Source of the DNA: Bordetella parapertussis
GTDB lineage: Bacteria > Pseudomonadota > Gammaproteobacteria > Burkholderiales > Burkholderiaceae_A
Assembly: GCA_945862985.1 (NCBI GenBank)
Contig: CAMAZF010000001.1
Span: 1-64,000, forward strand
DNA: 64,000 nt
Reading direction: 5' to 3'
This document shows positions 26,269-34,896 of the stretch, piece by piece. The notes under the pieces were generated by a model. It saw only the letters and a program-made list of their open reading frames with translations, did not search any database and was not told the DNA's origin. Positions within the stretch are counted from its first letter, which is position 1. Each line of letters starts with the position of its first letter. The translations under genes and the position numbers were made by a program.

Positions 26269-27587
26269 TTAGTCGATCCGATCTGTTGAACGACCTTCGC
26301 AGCCAACAATTCGGGCCCCGATGGTGTCGTGAGGCGCGCGTGCCAGAAGGGGTATAGATGCGTGGTCCCATTGGCGACTGAGTGCAGAGCCTGCTCTCCT
26401 CTCGGGGGGCGAAACTCGGTCAAACCTACGGCCATCGTCCAGAGCGTATGAGGCGTATCGACAGCGGTTTGAAAGCGATCGGAGAGTTTTCCCAAGCGAG
26501 AGAGTGCCGCCGACTTCTCCTTGTGCAGACGAACGGCTATGGGAACTCGGAACGAATGTGTGACCGAACTGGAGTCTGGCGTCAGGTGGTGAAGTCGCGT
26601 CAACCCCAGATAGCCCCGAATGTGCTCCGTCGATTGAAGGGCCAAAGAATTGGCTTGTGGGTTTCGAGTCGACGCGACGACTCCTCTTGATTCGGATGTC
26701 CCAGCACTGGCCTGCGCATCCCCCCAAGAGAGTGGCCAGAGTTCCTGTGTTCCTCGGCAGAGCCTAAACCAGCCACTTGCTCGCCACCGGTGTAACGAGA
26801 GTGAGTCTTGAGACTCCCAGGCAGAGTGGTTTTCATTCAGTCGTGTCGATCCCTCCCTGATGAGTCGTCCCAGAAAGTGACTGGCCTGACGAGGGACGCA
26901 GCCGAAATTCGGAAAGAACCATGCCGCCTGGTCAAAGTTTCGATTTTGGCTATATCGGTCGAGAGAGGATTCGAGAAACTGAGCATTGCGAGTGGCTTGC
27001 TGAGGTGACGAAGCCTCGACTGACCAATAGAAGGAAGGGTTGGTTGGTACTGACAGTGTTTGACCAAAGTAGCGCTTATCGGCAGACCAAATCACTTCGT
27101 TGACCAGCGCTTGAGCCGCAAACGGCGTGAGGGCTCGATGAATAGCCTCTTGAGAGGCCATGAGCGCATGCGTGTATGCGCTGCGAAAAGGTATCTCGAG
27201 ACGGGCCGCGATATGTGACACCTCTCGAGTTGCCTTTGCGGTGGCATGAAGCGTCTGCGAAAACTCGCGAAATCCAGGCCAGATGGAGGCTAAAGTGGCG
27301 CTCTGCTCTGTGAGTGTCTCAACGTGTTGCACATAGCTCAAAAGACTGAGCGTCTGCGCGATCATGAGCTCATTGGCGATGATGGCCCGATTGGCATAAG
27401 CCTGATAATTCAGAGTCTGTGCTTGCCACGAGGCCACCGAGAGAGCAGCCATATCTGCCAAATGCTGCCCCCGTTGCCTGTCATGAAGGACACCCGACGT
27501 GCTCAAATAGACCATGAGCCCGACCGATGTGAGAAAGGTCAGGCCAAGGCCCATCAAGAGCACAGAACCCCGAGGTGAGCGACGCAT
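26265..27587 (-). CDS. TadG-like Flp pilus assembly protein
   Basis: A 440-residue protein with an N-terminal basic stretch plus one membrane helix (SVLLMGLGLTFLTSVGLMVYLS) and the TadG N-terminal-like motif in which residues after the helix read QHLADMAALSVASWQAQ. The rest is periplasmic and poorly conserved, with no von Willebrand A domain recognisable by eye. It starts within the flp stop (TGATG). Its likely role is in pilus assembly or adhesion. Confidence 0.75.
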   Translation of the reverse strand: MRRSPRGSVLLMGLGLTFLTSVGLMVYLSTSGVLHDRQRGQHLADMAALSVASWQAQTLNYQAYANRAIIANELMIAQTLSLLSYVQHVETLTEQSATLASIWPGFREFSQTLHATAKATREVSHIAARLEIPFRSAYTHALMASQEAIHRALTPFAAQALVNEVIWSADKRYFGQTLSVPTNPSFYWSVEASSPQQATRNAQFLESSLDRYSQNRNFDQAAWFFPNFGCVPRQASHFLGRLIREGSTRLNENHSAWESQDSLSLHRWRASGWFRLCRGTQELWPLSWGDAQASAGTSESRGVVASTRNPQANSLALQSTEHIRGYLGLTRLHHLTPDSSSVTHSFRVPIAVRLHKEKSAALSRLGKLSDRFQTAVDTPHTLWTMAVGLTEFRPPRGEQALHSVANGTTHLYPFWHARLTTPSGPELLAAKVVQQIGSTK

Positions 27588-27850
27588 CAGTGGTTATCGT
27601 CGTTGTAGTTTGAGAGGTCCTTTCGATTATTTGCTTGCAATCGTGCAGAGTTCGCGCTGGTACTCGCTGCACTGAGTGCAGCGCCTCCATCGTTCCCCGC
27701 AATTTCTTGCGCAATACCTGCCGTCTGATTACGTATGGTCTGGCCTAAAAGGCTGTAAACACCAATTGCTGCGACCGCAACGACCGCAACAACAACGATG
27801 TACTCTGTCATGCCCTGTCCAGAAGGGCGACGAGACGTGAAACGCTTCAT
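27587..27850 (-). CDS. flp: Flp major pilin
   Basis: An 87-residue Flp/Fap pilin. The leader MKRFTSRRPSG is followed by the cleavage region GQGMTEYIVVVAVVAVAAIGVYSLLG, with Glu at +5 and adjacent Tyr, the hallmark of Flp pilins. The C-terminal part is polar and Asn/Ser/Asp-rich and is longer than in the smallest Flp pilins. It is the first gene of the tad locus. Its Shine-Dalgarno lies inside a strong hairpin (27855-27884). Confidence 0.93.
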   Translation of the reverse strand: MKRFTSRRPSGQGMTEYIVVVAVVAVAAIGVYSLLGQTIRNQTAGIAQEIAGNDGGAALSAASTSANSARLQANNRKDLSNYNDDNH

Positions 27851-27854
27851 GAAT

Positions 27855-27884
27855 GACTCCTAGTCTGGAAATGAGACTGGAGTC
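27855..27884 (-). promoter_or_regulatory. Hairpin covering the flp ribosome binding site
   Basis: On the minus strand an 11-bp inverted repeat (GACTCCAGTCT and AGACT-A-GGAGTC, one bulged A) with a 7-nt loop ends 4 nt before the flp ATG. The 3' arm contains the GGAGT Shine-Dalgarno. The hairpin could limit translation or protect the 5' end of the abundant pilin mRNA. Confidence 0.65.
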
Positions 27885-27956
27885 TGTGCGTTCAGGCACC
27901 TTAAGAGCAGTGGGCGTTCGTTCTAGGCCAACTGGGGAAGCAGGCTTCAGTCAGAC

Positions 27957-28673
27957 TCACATCCACCGCCCCAACAGCGGAATCAAGATGGCTCCCACAA
28001 TGCCGTGAAGGCCCATGCCCACGCTAGAGAATGCGCCGGCCTCAGGATGGACTGCAAAAGCCCTAGAGGTGCCAATCCCATGCGCGGCCACTCCAACTGA
28101 GAACCCGCGGCTTCCCCAATCCTTCATGCCCAAAGCATTCAAAAGGTGAGTCGCCATCATGGCGCCCAGAATACCGGTGGTCACTGCGTAGACTGCTGTC
28201 AGGGTGGGAGACACAGACAGGTTTTCGGCAATGCCCATGGCGATGGGTGCAGTGACCGATTTTGCGAGTAAAGGAAGGGCCAGCGCATCTGGCACACCCA
28301 TTCCATGGGCCACACCGTAAGCCACAGCCATAGAGGTTGCCCCTCCCATAAGGAGTGCCAGGCCCAGACCCAGAAAACGTCCTCGCAGTAAGGCCCAACC
28401 CTGGGCGATGGGCACGGCCAAAGCCACAGTCGCTGTGCCCAGGAGAAAGTGAATGAACTGAGCGCCTTCAAAGTATTCGGCATACGGAAGTTCAATCCAC
28501 ACCAGAGCCCCCGAGAGCAAGAGCACGGAAATCGCGACAGGATTCACCCACGCCTGACGACCAGAAGCAGCATGAATCCACAGCCCAAACTGGTAGGCGA
28601 AGAGCGTCATGATCAAGCTCAGCAGTGGGGTTCCGCTGAGATAGACCCAGATTTCATTCAAGTCTGAAATCAA
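27957..28673 (-). CDS. lrgB: LrgB-family membrane protein
   Basis: A 238-residue polytopic membrane protein. The LrgB blocks LLAKSVTAPIAMGIAENLSVSP and VAAHGIGTSRAFAVHPEAGAFSSVGMGLHG are clear. LrgAB/CidAB-type pairs affect murein hydrolase activity and, in several bacteria, export of pyruvate or related small acids. The start overlaps the lrgA stop by ATGA. 106 bp separate it from flp downstream. Confidence 0.93.
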   Translation of the reverse strand: MISDLNEIWVYLSGTPLLSLIMTLFAYQFGLWIHAASGRQAWVNPVAISVLLLSGALVWIELPYAEYFEGAQFIHFLLGTATVALAVPIAQGWALLRGRFLGLGLALLMGGATSMAVAYGVAHGMGVPDALALPLLAKSVTAPIAMGIAENLSVSPTLTAVYAVTTGILGAMMATHLLNALGMKDWGSRGFSVGVAAHGIGTSRAFAVHPEAGAFSSVGMGLHGIVGAILIPLLGRWM

Positions 28674-29047
28674 CGGTCTCTCCCTGCTCGCTCGCGTCTC
28701 TTGAGAACAAGGGCCGTAGTCGCCATGCTGGCAGCCACACTCAGAGACAGGGCCAACATGAGTTCAACGCCATACTCAGCCAGTTGTGGAAGAAAGACAA
28801 TGACGCCCACGGCAGCCGGCACGAATAGCAGCCCCAAGTGCTGGGTGAGGCCATTGGCCACCAGCGCGAGGTCGGGATCAACCTCCCGCCGAATGATCAG
28901 GAGCGCAAGTAGCAGAAAGAGCCCAACCACTGGGCCTGGAATGGGCAAACCAAACACGCGGGAGACAAGCTCACCCAAGCCCTGAAAGAACAACAGAATA
29001 GCGAATCCACGAATCATCCCCCCACGGTAGCGGGGTTCTCTATCCAT
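28670..29047 (-). CDS. lrgA: LrgA/CidA-family membrane protein
   Basis: A 125-residue holin-like membrane protein with four hydrophobic segments and the family motif FFQGLGELVSRVFGLPIPGPVVGLFLLL. It functions with LrgB in the inner membrane. The ATG at 29047 is used; a GTG one codon upstream is also possible. Only 29 bp separate it from the divergent Crp/Fnr gene, which is the obvious candidate regulator. Confidence 0.9.
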   Translation of the reverse strand: MDREPRYRGGMIRGFAILLFFQGLGELVSRVFGLPIPGPVVGLFLLLALLIIRREVDPDLALVANGLTQHLGLLFVPAAVGVIVFLPQLAEYGVELMLALSLSVAASMATTALVLKRRERAGRDR

Positions 29048-29076
29048 CACAAGCGAGTGACGCTCATAATTTGATT

Positions 29077-29805
29077 ATGCGTACCATCCAGATTCGTGCG
29101 GCCTGGAATGGCCACAGTGACTGCCAAGCCTGTGGAATTCGACAGTCTGCTCTCTTTGCCAGTCTTCCCGAGGCAGCCTTCACTCAGGTCCATCAGCAGA
29201 TTGATGACCTGGAATTTGGAATAGGATCCACCCTCTTCGATCAGGGCGGTCAGGCTGCCCATCTCTTCACCATCCGATCTGGGCTCGTGAAGCTCTCGCT
29301 GATTAGCCCAGGAGGGGAGGAAAGGATCCTCCGCGTGATGCGATCGGGAGGTCTGTGCGGCCTGGACGCGATGAGCACAGGGGTCTACGGTCAGATTGCA
29401 ACTGCCCTTACGCCCGTCTCCGCCTGCCGCATTCCGATCTCGCTCGTGGAGCAACTGGACCGTGAGTCTCCAGACCTGCACGCAAGCCTCATGGGAAAGT
29501 GGGCGGAGACCCTTCGAGAGTCCGAAACCTGGTTCGCAGAACTCAACACCGGAACGGCGGAGCAGCGTATTGCGCGGTATCTACTCAAAATGCAGGTCAG
29601 CGCTACGGACCCCACTCAAGAGACCGTTCAGTCGTATCTGTTCAAGCGGGACGACATGGGGTCGATGCTCGGTCTCACCCTTGAGACCGTCAGTCGCAAG
29701 CTCAATGGGCTCCACCGTGAGGGGGTGATTGAGCTGCCCAGCCGCACGAGTCCTGTTGCGAATATTCTGGATATGCAACAACTGATGCGCGTGGCAAACA
29801 CCTAG
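29077..29805 (+). CDS. Crp/Fnr-family transcription regulator
   Basis: A 242-residue regulator: a cyclic-nucleotide-type sensor domain (about 25-140) and a C-terminal winged helix with LTLETVSRKLNGLHREGVI, whose E..SR residues match the FNR recognition helix. The N-terminus has Cys16 and Cys19 aligned to FNR C20/C23, and Cys117 fits FNR C122. The position equivalent to C29 is Ala25, so a standard four-cysteine [4Fe-4S] cluster is not expected. The ATG at 29077 is preferred to TTG at 29071. It is divergent from lrgAB and its stop overlaps the convergent peptidase gene. Confidence 0.9.
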   Translation: MRTIQIRAAWNGHSDCQACGIRQSALFASLPEAAFTQVHQQIDDLEFGIGSTLFDQGGQAAHLFTIRSGLVKLSLISPGGEERILRVMRSGGLCGLDAMSTGVYGQIATALTPVSACRIPISLVEQLDRESPDLHASLMGKWAETLRESETWFAELNTGTAEQRIARYLLKMQVSATDPTQETVQSYLFKRDDMGSMLGLTLETVSRKLNGLHREGVIELPSRTSPVANILDMQQLMRVANT

Positions 29806-31226
29806 CGCTTGGGCATGGGGTACACCGCAAGGCTCTCAAACCCCTTTTCTGACACTGCGGATACGCCAAAAATATAGGAGTCCTTCGAGAGCGGCAGCGT
29901 CACCTTGGTCACATTCCCCAATGACTCAGAGCCCTCCCAGACCACTGCCTCGGTCTGTCTCCAATGCACCCGATACCCCTTAGCCCACCCAGAGAGGTCC
30001 TTCTCCCAAGAGAGCGTGGTCTCATTTGTCAACTTTGAAACATCCATGACAACAGCAGATGGAGGGGGCGGTGCCCAGGCCAAAGCTGCCAATGCCACCC
30101 CATTTGCTCTCGCAACCGTCGCCACATAGTCAGGCTCCACAAACTCCGGTAAGTCTCCATAGGTCTTGCCGTCCTGCACTCGAACATCCTGGTGCTGATG
30201 ACGAAAATTCTCGAACGGCTCTGTCATTCGAACAGCGGCATAACCCCGCTCAAGAAATGGCAGGTGATCGCCGCCCCGGAGGTATCGATCTCGACGCTTG
30301 ATGAGTTGAACGTTGAGATTTGGAATAGATTGCTCGGCGACACGCTTGATGTGGCGAGCCAGTTGAAACGCGGGCAGATCCTCAGCGCCCCCCGCCAACG
30401 CAACGGCTTGGATCCGTGATTGAACGCGCTCCATGAACTCTTGCTCAGTGGGGGCCACCGGACGACGTCCCATCATGTGTAGCCAGGCCTGCAGCAATGG
30501 ATCCACTCCACCTGCAAAGAGCCGAATGCGATTGGGGTCTCTCTGACCCTGATCACCTGTCGCGCTTCCCACGATGTCGTTGGTGATCATCGCCTCAATG
30601 GGCAGTGACACCTGGACAGCCGATTTCGCAAAATGAGTGGCGCCAAGCAGGCCCTGCTCTTCACCGGAGACAGCCAGAAAGATTATGGTTGCGTCGAATC
30701 GATGAGGCGCGAGCGCACAGGCCAACTCCATGACGACAGCAGTGCCAGATGCATCATCGTTTGCGCCGGGTGCATCTCCAATGGCGTCATCATTGTTGCT
30801 GTTTCGAGAGTCATAGTGCCCACTGACGATGAGCACTCTGGATCGTCCGCGCTCGGAGGCAGCCGGCAGGGTTGCAACCACATTGACAAGTTCAGCCCCA
30901 TTGGGAAGCCCCCGCCCTGGGGGCTCTTGCCATCTTTGTGTCGTCACTTCTAGCCGTCCGCCCGAACGAGCCGAGCAGGCCTTGAGTTCTCTCTCAATCC
31001 ACCGACGCGCTGCTCCGATGCCCCGCGTCTCAGAGCTGACATCAGAGGCAGTGTGACGGGTTCCAAAGCCAGCGAGTGTCTGAATTCTGCTCTCGATCGA
31101 TGCGGCCGAAACCGGTGCGATCACCTGCTGCAAGTCGGATGCAGGAGCTGCAGCAACATGCAGGCTCAGGCACAAGAGCAGGGGAAGGATCGCCACCTGC
31201 GAACATCTCTTAACCCTCAAGGGCAC
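29802..31226 (-). CDS. Secreted M28-family zinc aminopeptidase
   Basis: A 474-residue exported peptidase. A signal peptide ends near LHVAAAPAS. The M28 catalytic region has the zinc ligands and catalytic acids in GHYDSR, GANDDASGTA, and SGEEQGLLGA, with later Asp in TNDIVGS and His in GGDHLPFLERG. A C-terminal ~85-residue beta domain (TTLSWEKDLSGWAKGYRVHWR) looks like a fibronectin type III fold. The likely role is periplasmic or extracellular peptide trimming. It overlaps the DUF1289 gene by 17 bp. Confidence 0.9.
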   Translation of the reverse strand: MPLRVKRCSQVAILPLLLCLSLHVAAAPASDLQQVIAPVSAASIESRIQTLAGFGTRHTASDVSSETRGIGAARRWIERELKACSARSGGRLEVTTQRWQEPPGRGLPNGAELVNVVATLPAASERGRSRVLIVSGHYDSRNSNNDDAIGDAPGANDDASGTAVVMELACALAPHRFDATIIFLAVSGEEQGLLGATHFAKSAVQVSLPIEAMITNDIVGSATGDQGQRDPNRIRLFAGGVDPLLQAWLHMMGRRPVAPTEQEFMERVQSRIQAVALAGGAEDLPAFQLARHIKRVAEQSIPNLNVQLIKRRDRYLRGGDHLPFLERGYAAVRMTEPFENFRHQHQDVRVQDGKTYGDLPEFVEPDYVATVARANGVALAALAWAPPPPSAVVMDVSKLTNETTLSWEKDLSGWAKGYRVHWRQTEAVVWEGSESLGNVTKVTLPLSKDSYIFGVSAVSEKGFESLAVYPMPKR

Positions 31227-31416
31227 GCTCTTTGTAGGTGGTGTAGCGAAGTGCGGTGCGCTCTGAATCGATGCGATCCCAGACCTTGTCTTTCTCGGAC
31301 TGGCTCATGAAGATCCACTGACTGATTTCTTGGAATGTCCGGCCGCAGCCCTGACAAAGGTCATCACCTTGGGCGGTCGAGCAGATGGCAATGCAGGGAG
31401 AGTCTGGTCTGGGCAT
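31210..31416 (-). CDS. DUF1289 cysteine-motif protein
   Basis: A 68-residue protein with the full DUF1289 pattern PCIAICSTAQGDDLCQGCGRT (four Cys, probably metal or Fe-S binding), then ISQWIFMSQSEKDKVWDRI. The function of the family is unknown. The ATG at 31416 is chosen because the upstream candidate at 31437 overlaps the hemoglobin gene; both are in frame. Confidence 0.87.
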   Translation of the reverse strand: MPRPDSPCIAICSTAQGDDLCQGCGRTFQEISQWIFMSQSEKDKVWDRIDSERTALRYTTYKERALEG

Positions 31417-31423
31417 CACGAAC

Positions 31424-31804
31424 CTATCGAGAAACAATGTCGGCTTCCATCATGCCAATTCGAGTCAAGATGGTCTGTACATCTTCCTCAGTGACCTCAT
31501 GGTCACGAAGGGTATCGGCCAGAATGTTAGCCACTTCCTCGAACGAGGCCTTGGTGATACCCGACTTCGCATGAGCCTCGCGCATATCGCCCCCTTCATA
31601 CACAGCCGCTGGCTTCCCTAAGGCCCAGGCGAAGTACTTGATCTGATGGCCGATCAGGGCCTCCATATCGACATCCATGAAGTAACGAGCGAGGTTGGGA
31701 CGACTCAACACCCGCTGATAAAAGATCTGCACAACGTTGGTGAGACCTTTCACGCCGCCATACTTGTCAAACAGATTGTTAGTGCTTGCTTCGCTCTCTG
31801 TCAT
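31424..31804 (-). CDS. Group 1 truncated hemoglobin
   Basis: A 126-residue 2/2 globin. It begins LFDKYGGVKGLTNVVQIFYQRVLSRPNLARYF, a standard truncated globin start with the Phe-Tyr pair, and the helix carrying the distal/proximal region includes IGHQIKYFAWALGKPAAVYEGGDMREAHAKSGI, where the AHAKSGI His is the proximal haem ligand. It probably binds O2 or NO. The start at 31804 matches the family; a longer frame to 31882 would run into the antiporter gene. Confidence 0.92.
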   Translation of the reverse strand: MTESEASTNNLFDKYGGVKGLTNVVQIFYQRVLSRPNLARYFMDVDMEALIGHQIKYFAWALGKPAAVYEGGDMREAHAKSGITKASFEEVANILADTLRDHEVTEEDVQTILTRIGMMEADIVSR

Positions 31805-31859
31805 GGATGCTGTTTTACCACTGCTTAGCCCTCTGAGGGAAGTCTGAGTGAGCCGTGAT

Positions 31860-33353
31860 TCACGACAAGGGGCGGACACCAACCTTCTTGATGCGGCCTC
31901 CCTCCATATCGCTGACCATCAATGCATGTCCTGACACATCAAACTCATCTCCCACGACCGGTGGTTTGTCGAGCGCCAGAGCTAACCAATCCGACATGGT
32001 CTGCCCAGGCTTCGCCTTCAAATCCAGGCCGTAGAAATCAGCGATGTCCTGCGCAGGGGCTTCCCCATCGAGCAAGAAATCCCCGAAAACCTTTCGACTA
32101 GCCTGACGATCCTTCACATCCGGGAGCACCATTCCCAGTGCTCGCGCGACATGAGACAGAGAGACTCCCTGCACCAAGAGAGACAAGAGCACTGCCATGA
32201 GCGCCAAGCTCAGCATCTCGTGCTGAGGGTCCACGCCCGCCATGATCGGAAAGAGGGCCAGAATGATCGGGACAGCCCCTCGAAGGCCAACCCAAGAGAC
32301 GAAACCCATCTCTTTCAGGGTGAACTTGAAAGGCCATAGACACAAACAAACGGCCAGAGGTCGAATCACAAACATCAAGAGGAATGCCAGGACGAGCCCC
32401 GGTACAGCCATCTTCAACACATCGGAGGGGACAACCAACAGACCCAGCAGCAGGAACATGGAAGCCTGAAAGAGCCAGGCCAGTCCATCCATGGCGGGAA
32501 TGACGGTCCTGACGAATCGGCCCCTTAGATCAGCCAGCAAGACTCCGAAGACATAGATCGACAGAAATCCAGAGCCACCCAGAAGAGTCGAGAGGCCATA
32601 GACAGTCAAGCCCGCAGCAATCAGGAGCAGTGCATTGAGCCCGTGATTGTGTGAGGCCTCAACTTTCAAAAGCCGAATCAGGGTTCGAAAGCCGTACGCG
32701 CTTGCGACCGGAACAATCAGCCCGATGCCAACCTGCTGGACTGCCATGAGCGCCAGGCCCAGAGCATCCACCTCGATGGGGAGCACCCCTGAGGTGGCTG
32801 ATGCAAACAGGATGGCGATGAGTGTCAGGAAGACAGCCATGGGGTCATTGAGCCCAGACTCAACTTCGAGGGTGGTTAAGACCCTTTCGTTAAGCCTCAA
32901 GCCACTGCCATTGAGCAGGGCGAACACTGCGGCAGCATCTGTCGACGAGACGATCGCACCGAATAAAAACGCACTCGTCCAGCTGATCCCCAGGAGAAAA
33001 TAGCCCGAGAGTGTGAGTAGTCCACAAGTCAGCAACACCCCAATCGTCGCAAGGGTCGAAGCGGGTTTCAGCGCAACCCTGAACATGGAGAATTGGGTTC
33101 TGAGCCCCCCGTCAAGAAGAATGACGGCCAGTGCAATATTTCCGAGCCAGAAACTCAACGCGTAATCATTAAAAGCGACGCCTCCGGGTCCCTCCTCTCC
33201 GGCCAACATGCCAATCACCAGAAAGATGAGCAGCATGGGGAAACCGGTTTTGGCGGTTAAATGTCCAAGCAGAATGCTCACCAACACCAGCGCGGCGCCC
33301 AACAGGATGGAGCCCCCTAATAGGTCTAGGGTGAGGTCTAAATTCGCTCCCAT
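31860..33353 (-). CDS. NhaP2/CvrA-type potassium/proton antiporter
   Basis: A 497-residue CPA1 antiporter with about 12 transmembrane helices (residues ~10-390). AIVSSTDAAAVFALL and EVESGLNDPMAVFLT carry the conserved aspartates of the ion site, and SWVGLRGAVPIILALFP is a CPA1 hallmark. A cytosolic C-terminal part (from ~400) ends with a transporter-associated regulatory domain (SGHALMVSDMEGGRIKKVGV). It likely exchanges K+ (or Na+) for H+. It follows the carbonic anhydrase-like gene by 6 nt. Confidence 0.92.
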   Translation of the reverse strand: MGANLDLTLDLLGGSILLGAALVLVSILLGHLTAKTGFPMLLIFLVIGMLAGEEGPGGVAFNDYALSFWLGNIALAVILLDGGLRTQFSMFRVALKPASTLATIGVLLTCGLLTLSGYFLLGISWTSAFLFGAIVSSTDAAAVFALLNGSGLRLNERVLTTLEVESGLNDPMAVFLTLIAILFASATSGVLPIEVDALGLALMAVQQVGIGLIVPVASAYGFRTLIRLLKVEASHNHGLNALLLIAAGLTVYGLSTLLGGSGFLSIYVFGVLLADLRGRFVRTVIPAMDGLAWLFQASMFLLLGLLVVPSDVLKMAVPGLVLAFLLMFVIRPLAVCLCLWPFKFTLKEMGFVSWVGLRGAVPIILALFPIMAGVDPQHEMLSLALMAVLLSLLVQGVSLSHVARALGMVLPDVKDRQASRKVFGDFLLDGEAPAQDIADFYGLDLKAKPGQTMSDWLALALDKPPVVGDEFDVSGHALMVSDMEGGRIKKVGVRPLS

Positions 33354-33359
33354 GTCACC

Positions 33360-34454
33360 CTAGCGCGGGGCGTGGAGACTGAGACGCTCAAGCCGTCTCA
33401 CCCTCCAATCCAGCACGGCTGTACACACCGACATCTTCTTGGCGAGCTCAGGCCGAACCTTCTCTATGGTCTGGGCTGCAAATGAAGACAGGAACTGCGC
33501 CTTCACCTCGGCACGAGCCCGGTCCGCGCCTACGTCCTCAAATGGAACCGATGCAAGGAGCAGAAAGCCATCATCTGGAATTCGTCCAGAGGCCATATTG
33601 GACTGAATGATTCCAGCAGCCGTTTGAATGGGATGCGCCAAATCCGGACTATAGGGGCCAATGATGAGCGCGAGATTTGGGGTGTGTAGCCAATCGAATC
33701 CTCTACCCAGGCAGATCACCCACTCGCGATGCTCTATATCGAGCGCTCGAGCCTGACGGGCATTGAGCTCACGAATCTTCGAGACATGTGCCCGATTTCC
33801 CTCAAGCAGCGGCAAAAAGTCCTGTTGCATCACGAGGGGCATATCCGGCAACAGTGCTGCAAGACGGGCACGAAGCCCAACCGGATCCAGATCTGGGAGC
33901 GACGCGATGTCCAGCGGATCTGCGCCGCGGGGGCCATGAATCAGTAACGCATCCTCATCTGTTTCAAAGCCACAAACCACCGGGTACACCGTCTGATGAT
34001 CCGTGCCGAAGATACGCTCTACCTGGTTCTGGATCTGCCAGGTGTGCTGCATACTGGCCGCTCGGTCGTACTGAAACCCTGCACACCCTCGAAGTGGGTC
34101 CCCTCGAGAAAAGTGATAAGTGATGAGCAGGAGCACCCTTCGACCCTGATGCACCATCTTCATGACCTGGTGATGCAAGACCTCTCCAAGGTGAGGCCAA
34201 CCCAAGTCGAACATGCCTCCTAGATTTCGAAAAGGCATCAGAATGCCCGCAGGGGTCTGTGTTGCGACCGAGAGATTGATTCGCCCGTCCATACACTTGA
34301 GGACCAACACAGCGGTGGGATGCTGGGCGAGGTAATGCTCGCGCGCAAGGCTGGCCTCTGAGCCGGCGAACGCTTCACCGTGGCGCTTAGCAAGATCGAA
34401 GAGCCGATCAATCCGCTCTGCGATGGGCGCATGAATGGGCAGTCGATCTGGCAT
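33360..34454 (-). CDS. Beta-class carbonic anhydrase-like protein (CsoSCA-like motifs)
   Basis: A 364-residue soluble protein. VLKCMDGRINLSVATQ (Cys54, Asp56, Arg58) fits the CxDxR zinc/catalytic dyad of beta carbonic anhydrases. ITYHFSRGDPLRGCAGF (His114, Cys124) fits the H-x9/10-C zinc pair whose wide spacing is seen in the carboxysomal enzyme CsoSCA rather than the H-x2-C of ordinary beta enzymes. No Rubisco or carboxysome shell genes lie nearby. The remainder (~150-360) is not recognised. The neighbour downstream is a K+/H+ antiporter, so a bicarbonate/pH role is plausible. The assignment is by motif only. Confidence 0.65.
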   Translation of the reverse strand: MPDRLPIHAPIAERIDRLFDLAKRHGEAFAGSEASLAREHYLAQHPTAVLVLKCMDGRINLSVATQTPAGILMPFRNLGGMFDLGWPHLGEVLHHQVMKMVHQGRRVLLLITYHFSRGDPLRGCAGFQYDRAASMQHTWQIQNQVERIFGTDHQTVYPVVCGFETDEDALLIHGPRGADPLDIASLPDLDPVGLRARLAALLPDMPLVMQQDFLPLLEGNRAHVSKIRELNARQARALDIEHREWVICLGRGFDWLHTPNLALIIGPYSPDLAHPIQTAAGIIQSNMASGRIPDDGFLLLASVPFEDVGADRARAEVKAQFLSSFAAQTIEKVRPELAKKMSVCTAVLDWRVRRLERLSLHAPR

Positions 34455-34470
34455 GTCAGCCGCTCAGGAC

Positions 34471-34896
34471 CTACTTCGCAAACAGCCTTGACGGGTCTGC
34501 CATGGCCTTGAACTCAATGGCATTACCGGAAGGGTCAAGAAAGAACATGGTCGCCTGTTCCCCAACCTCGCCCTTGAACCGAATGTAAGGCTCAATGACG
34601 AACTTCACTCCTGCCGCCTTCAAGCGATCTGCCATCGCTTGCCACTCCTGCATGGACAGAACCATTCCGAAATGCCGGACCGGGACCTTTTTGCCGTCGA
34701 CGTCAGAGCAGATGTCATTCGAGGCCTCGCCATGTGCAAGGTGAGCCACAATCTGATGGCCATAGAAATTAAAGTCAATCCAATCCTCAGAACTGCGACC
34801 TTCTGGACACCCAAGCAAGCCGCCATAGAACGCGCGCGCCTCTTGGAGATTATCGACTGGGAAGGCTAGGTGAAAGGGATGTGCGACGTCCGACAT
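34471..34896 (-). CDS. VOC-family (glyoxalase/dioxygenase fold) protein
   Basis: A 141-residue protein with two beta-alpha-beta-beta-beta modules: [25 protein letters not shown] at the N-terminus and [15 protein letters not shown] in the second half, ending [15 protein letters not shown]. Conserved metal ligands are His near residue 9, His in VRHFG and the Glu in AIEFK. The substrate is unknown. It overlaps the upstream methyltransferase by 31 bp. Confidence 0.88.
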   Translation of the reverse strand: MSDVAHPFHLAFPVDNLQEARAFYGGLLGCPEGRSSEDWIDFNFYGHQIVAHLAHGEASNDICSDVDGKKVPVRHFGMVLSMQEWQAMADRLKAAGVKFVIEPYIRFKGEVGEQATMFFLDPSGNAIEFKAMADPSRLFAK

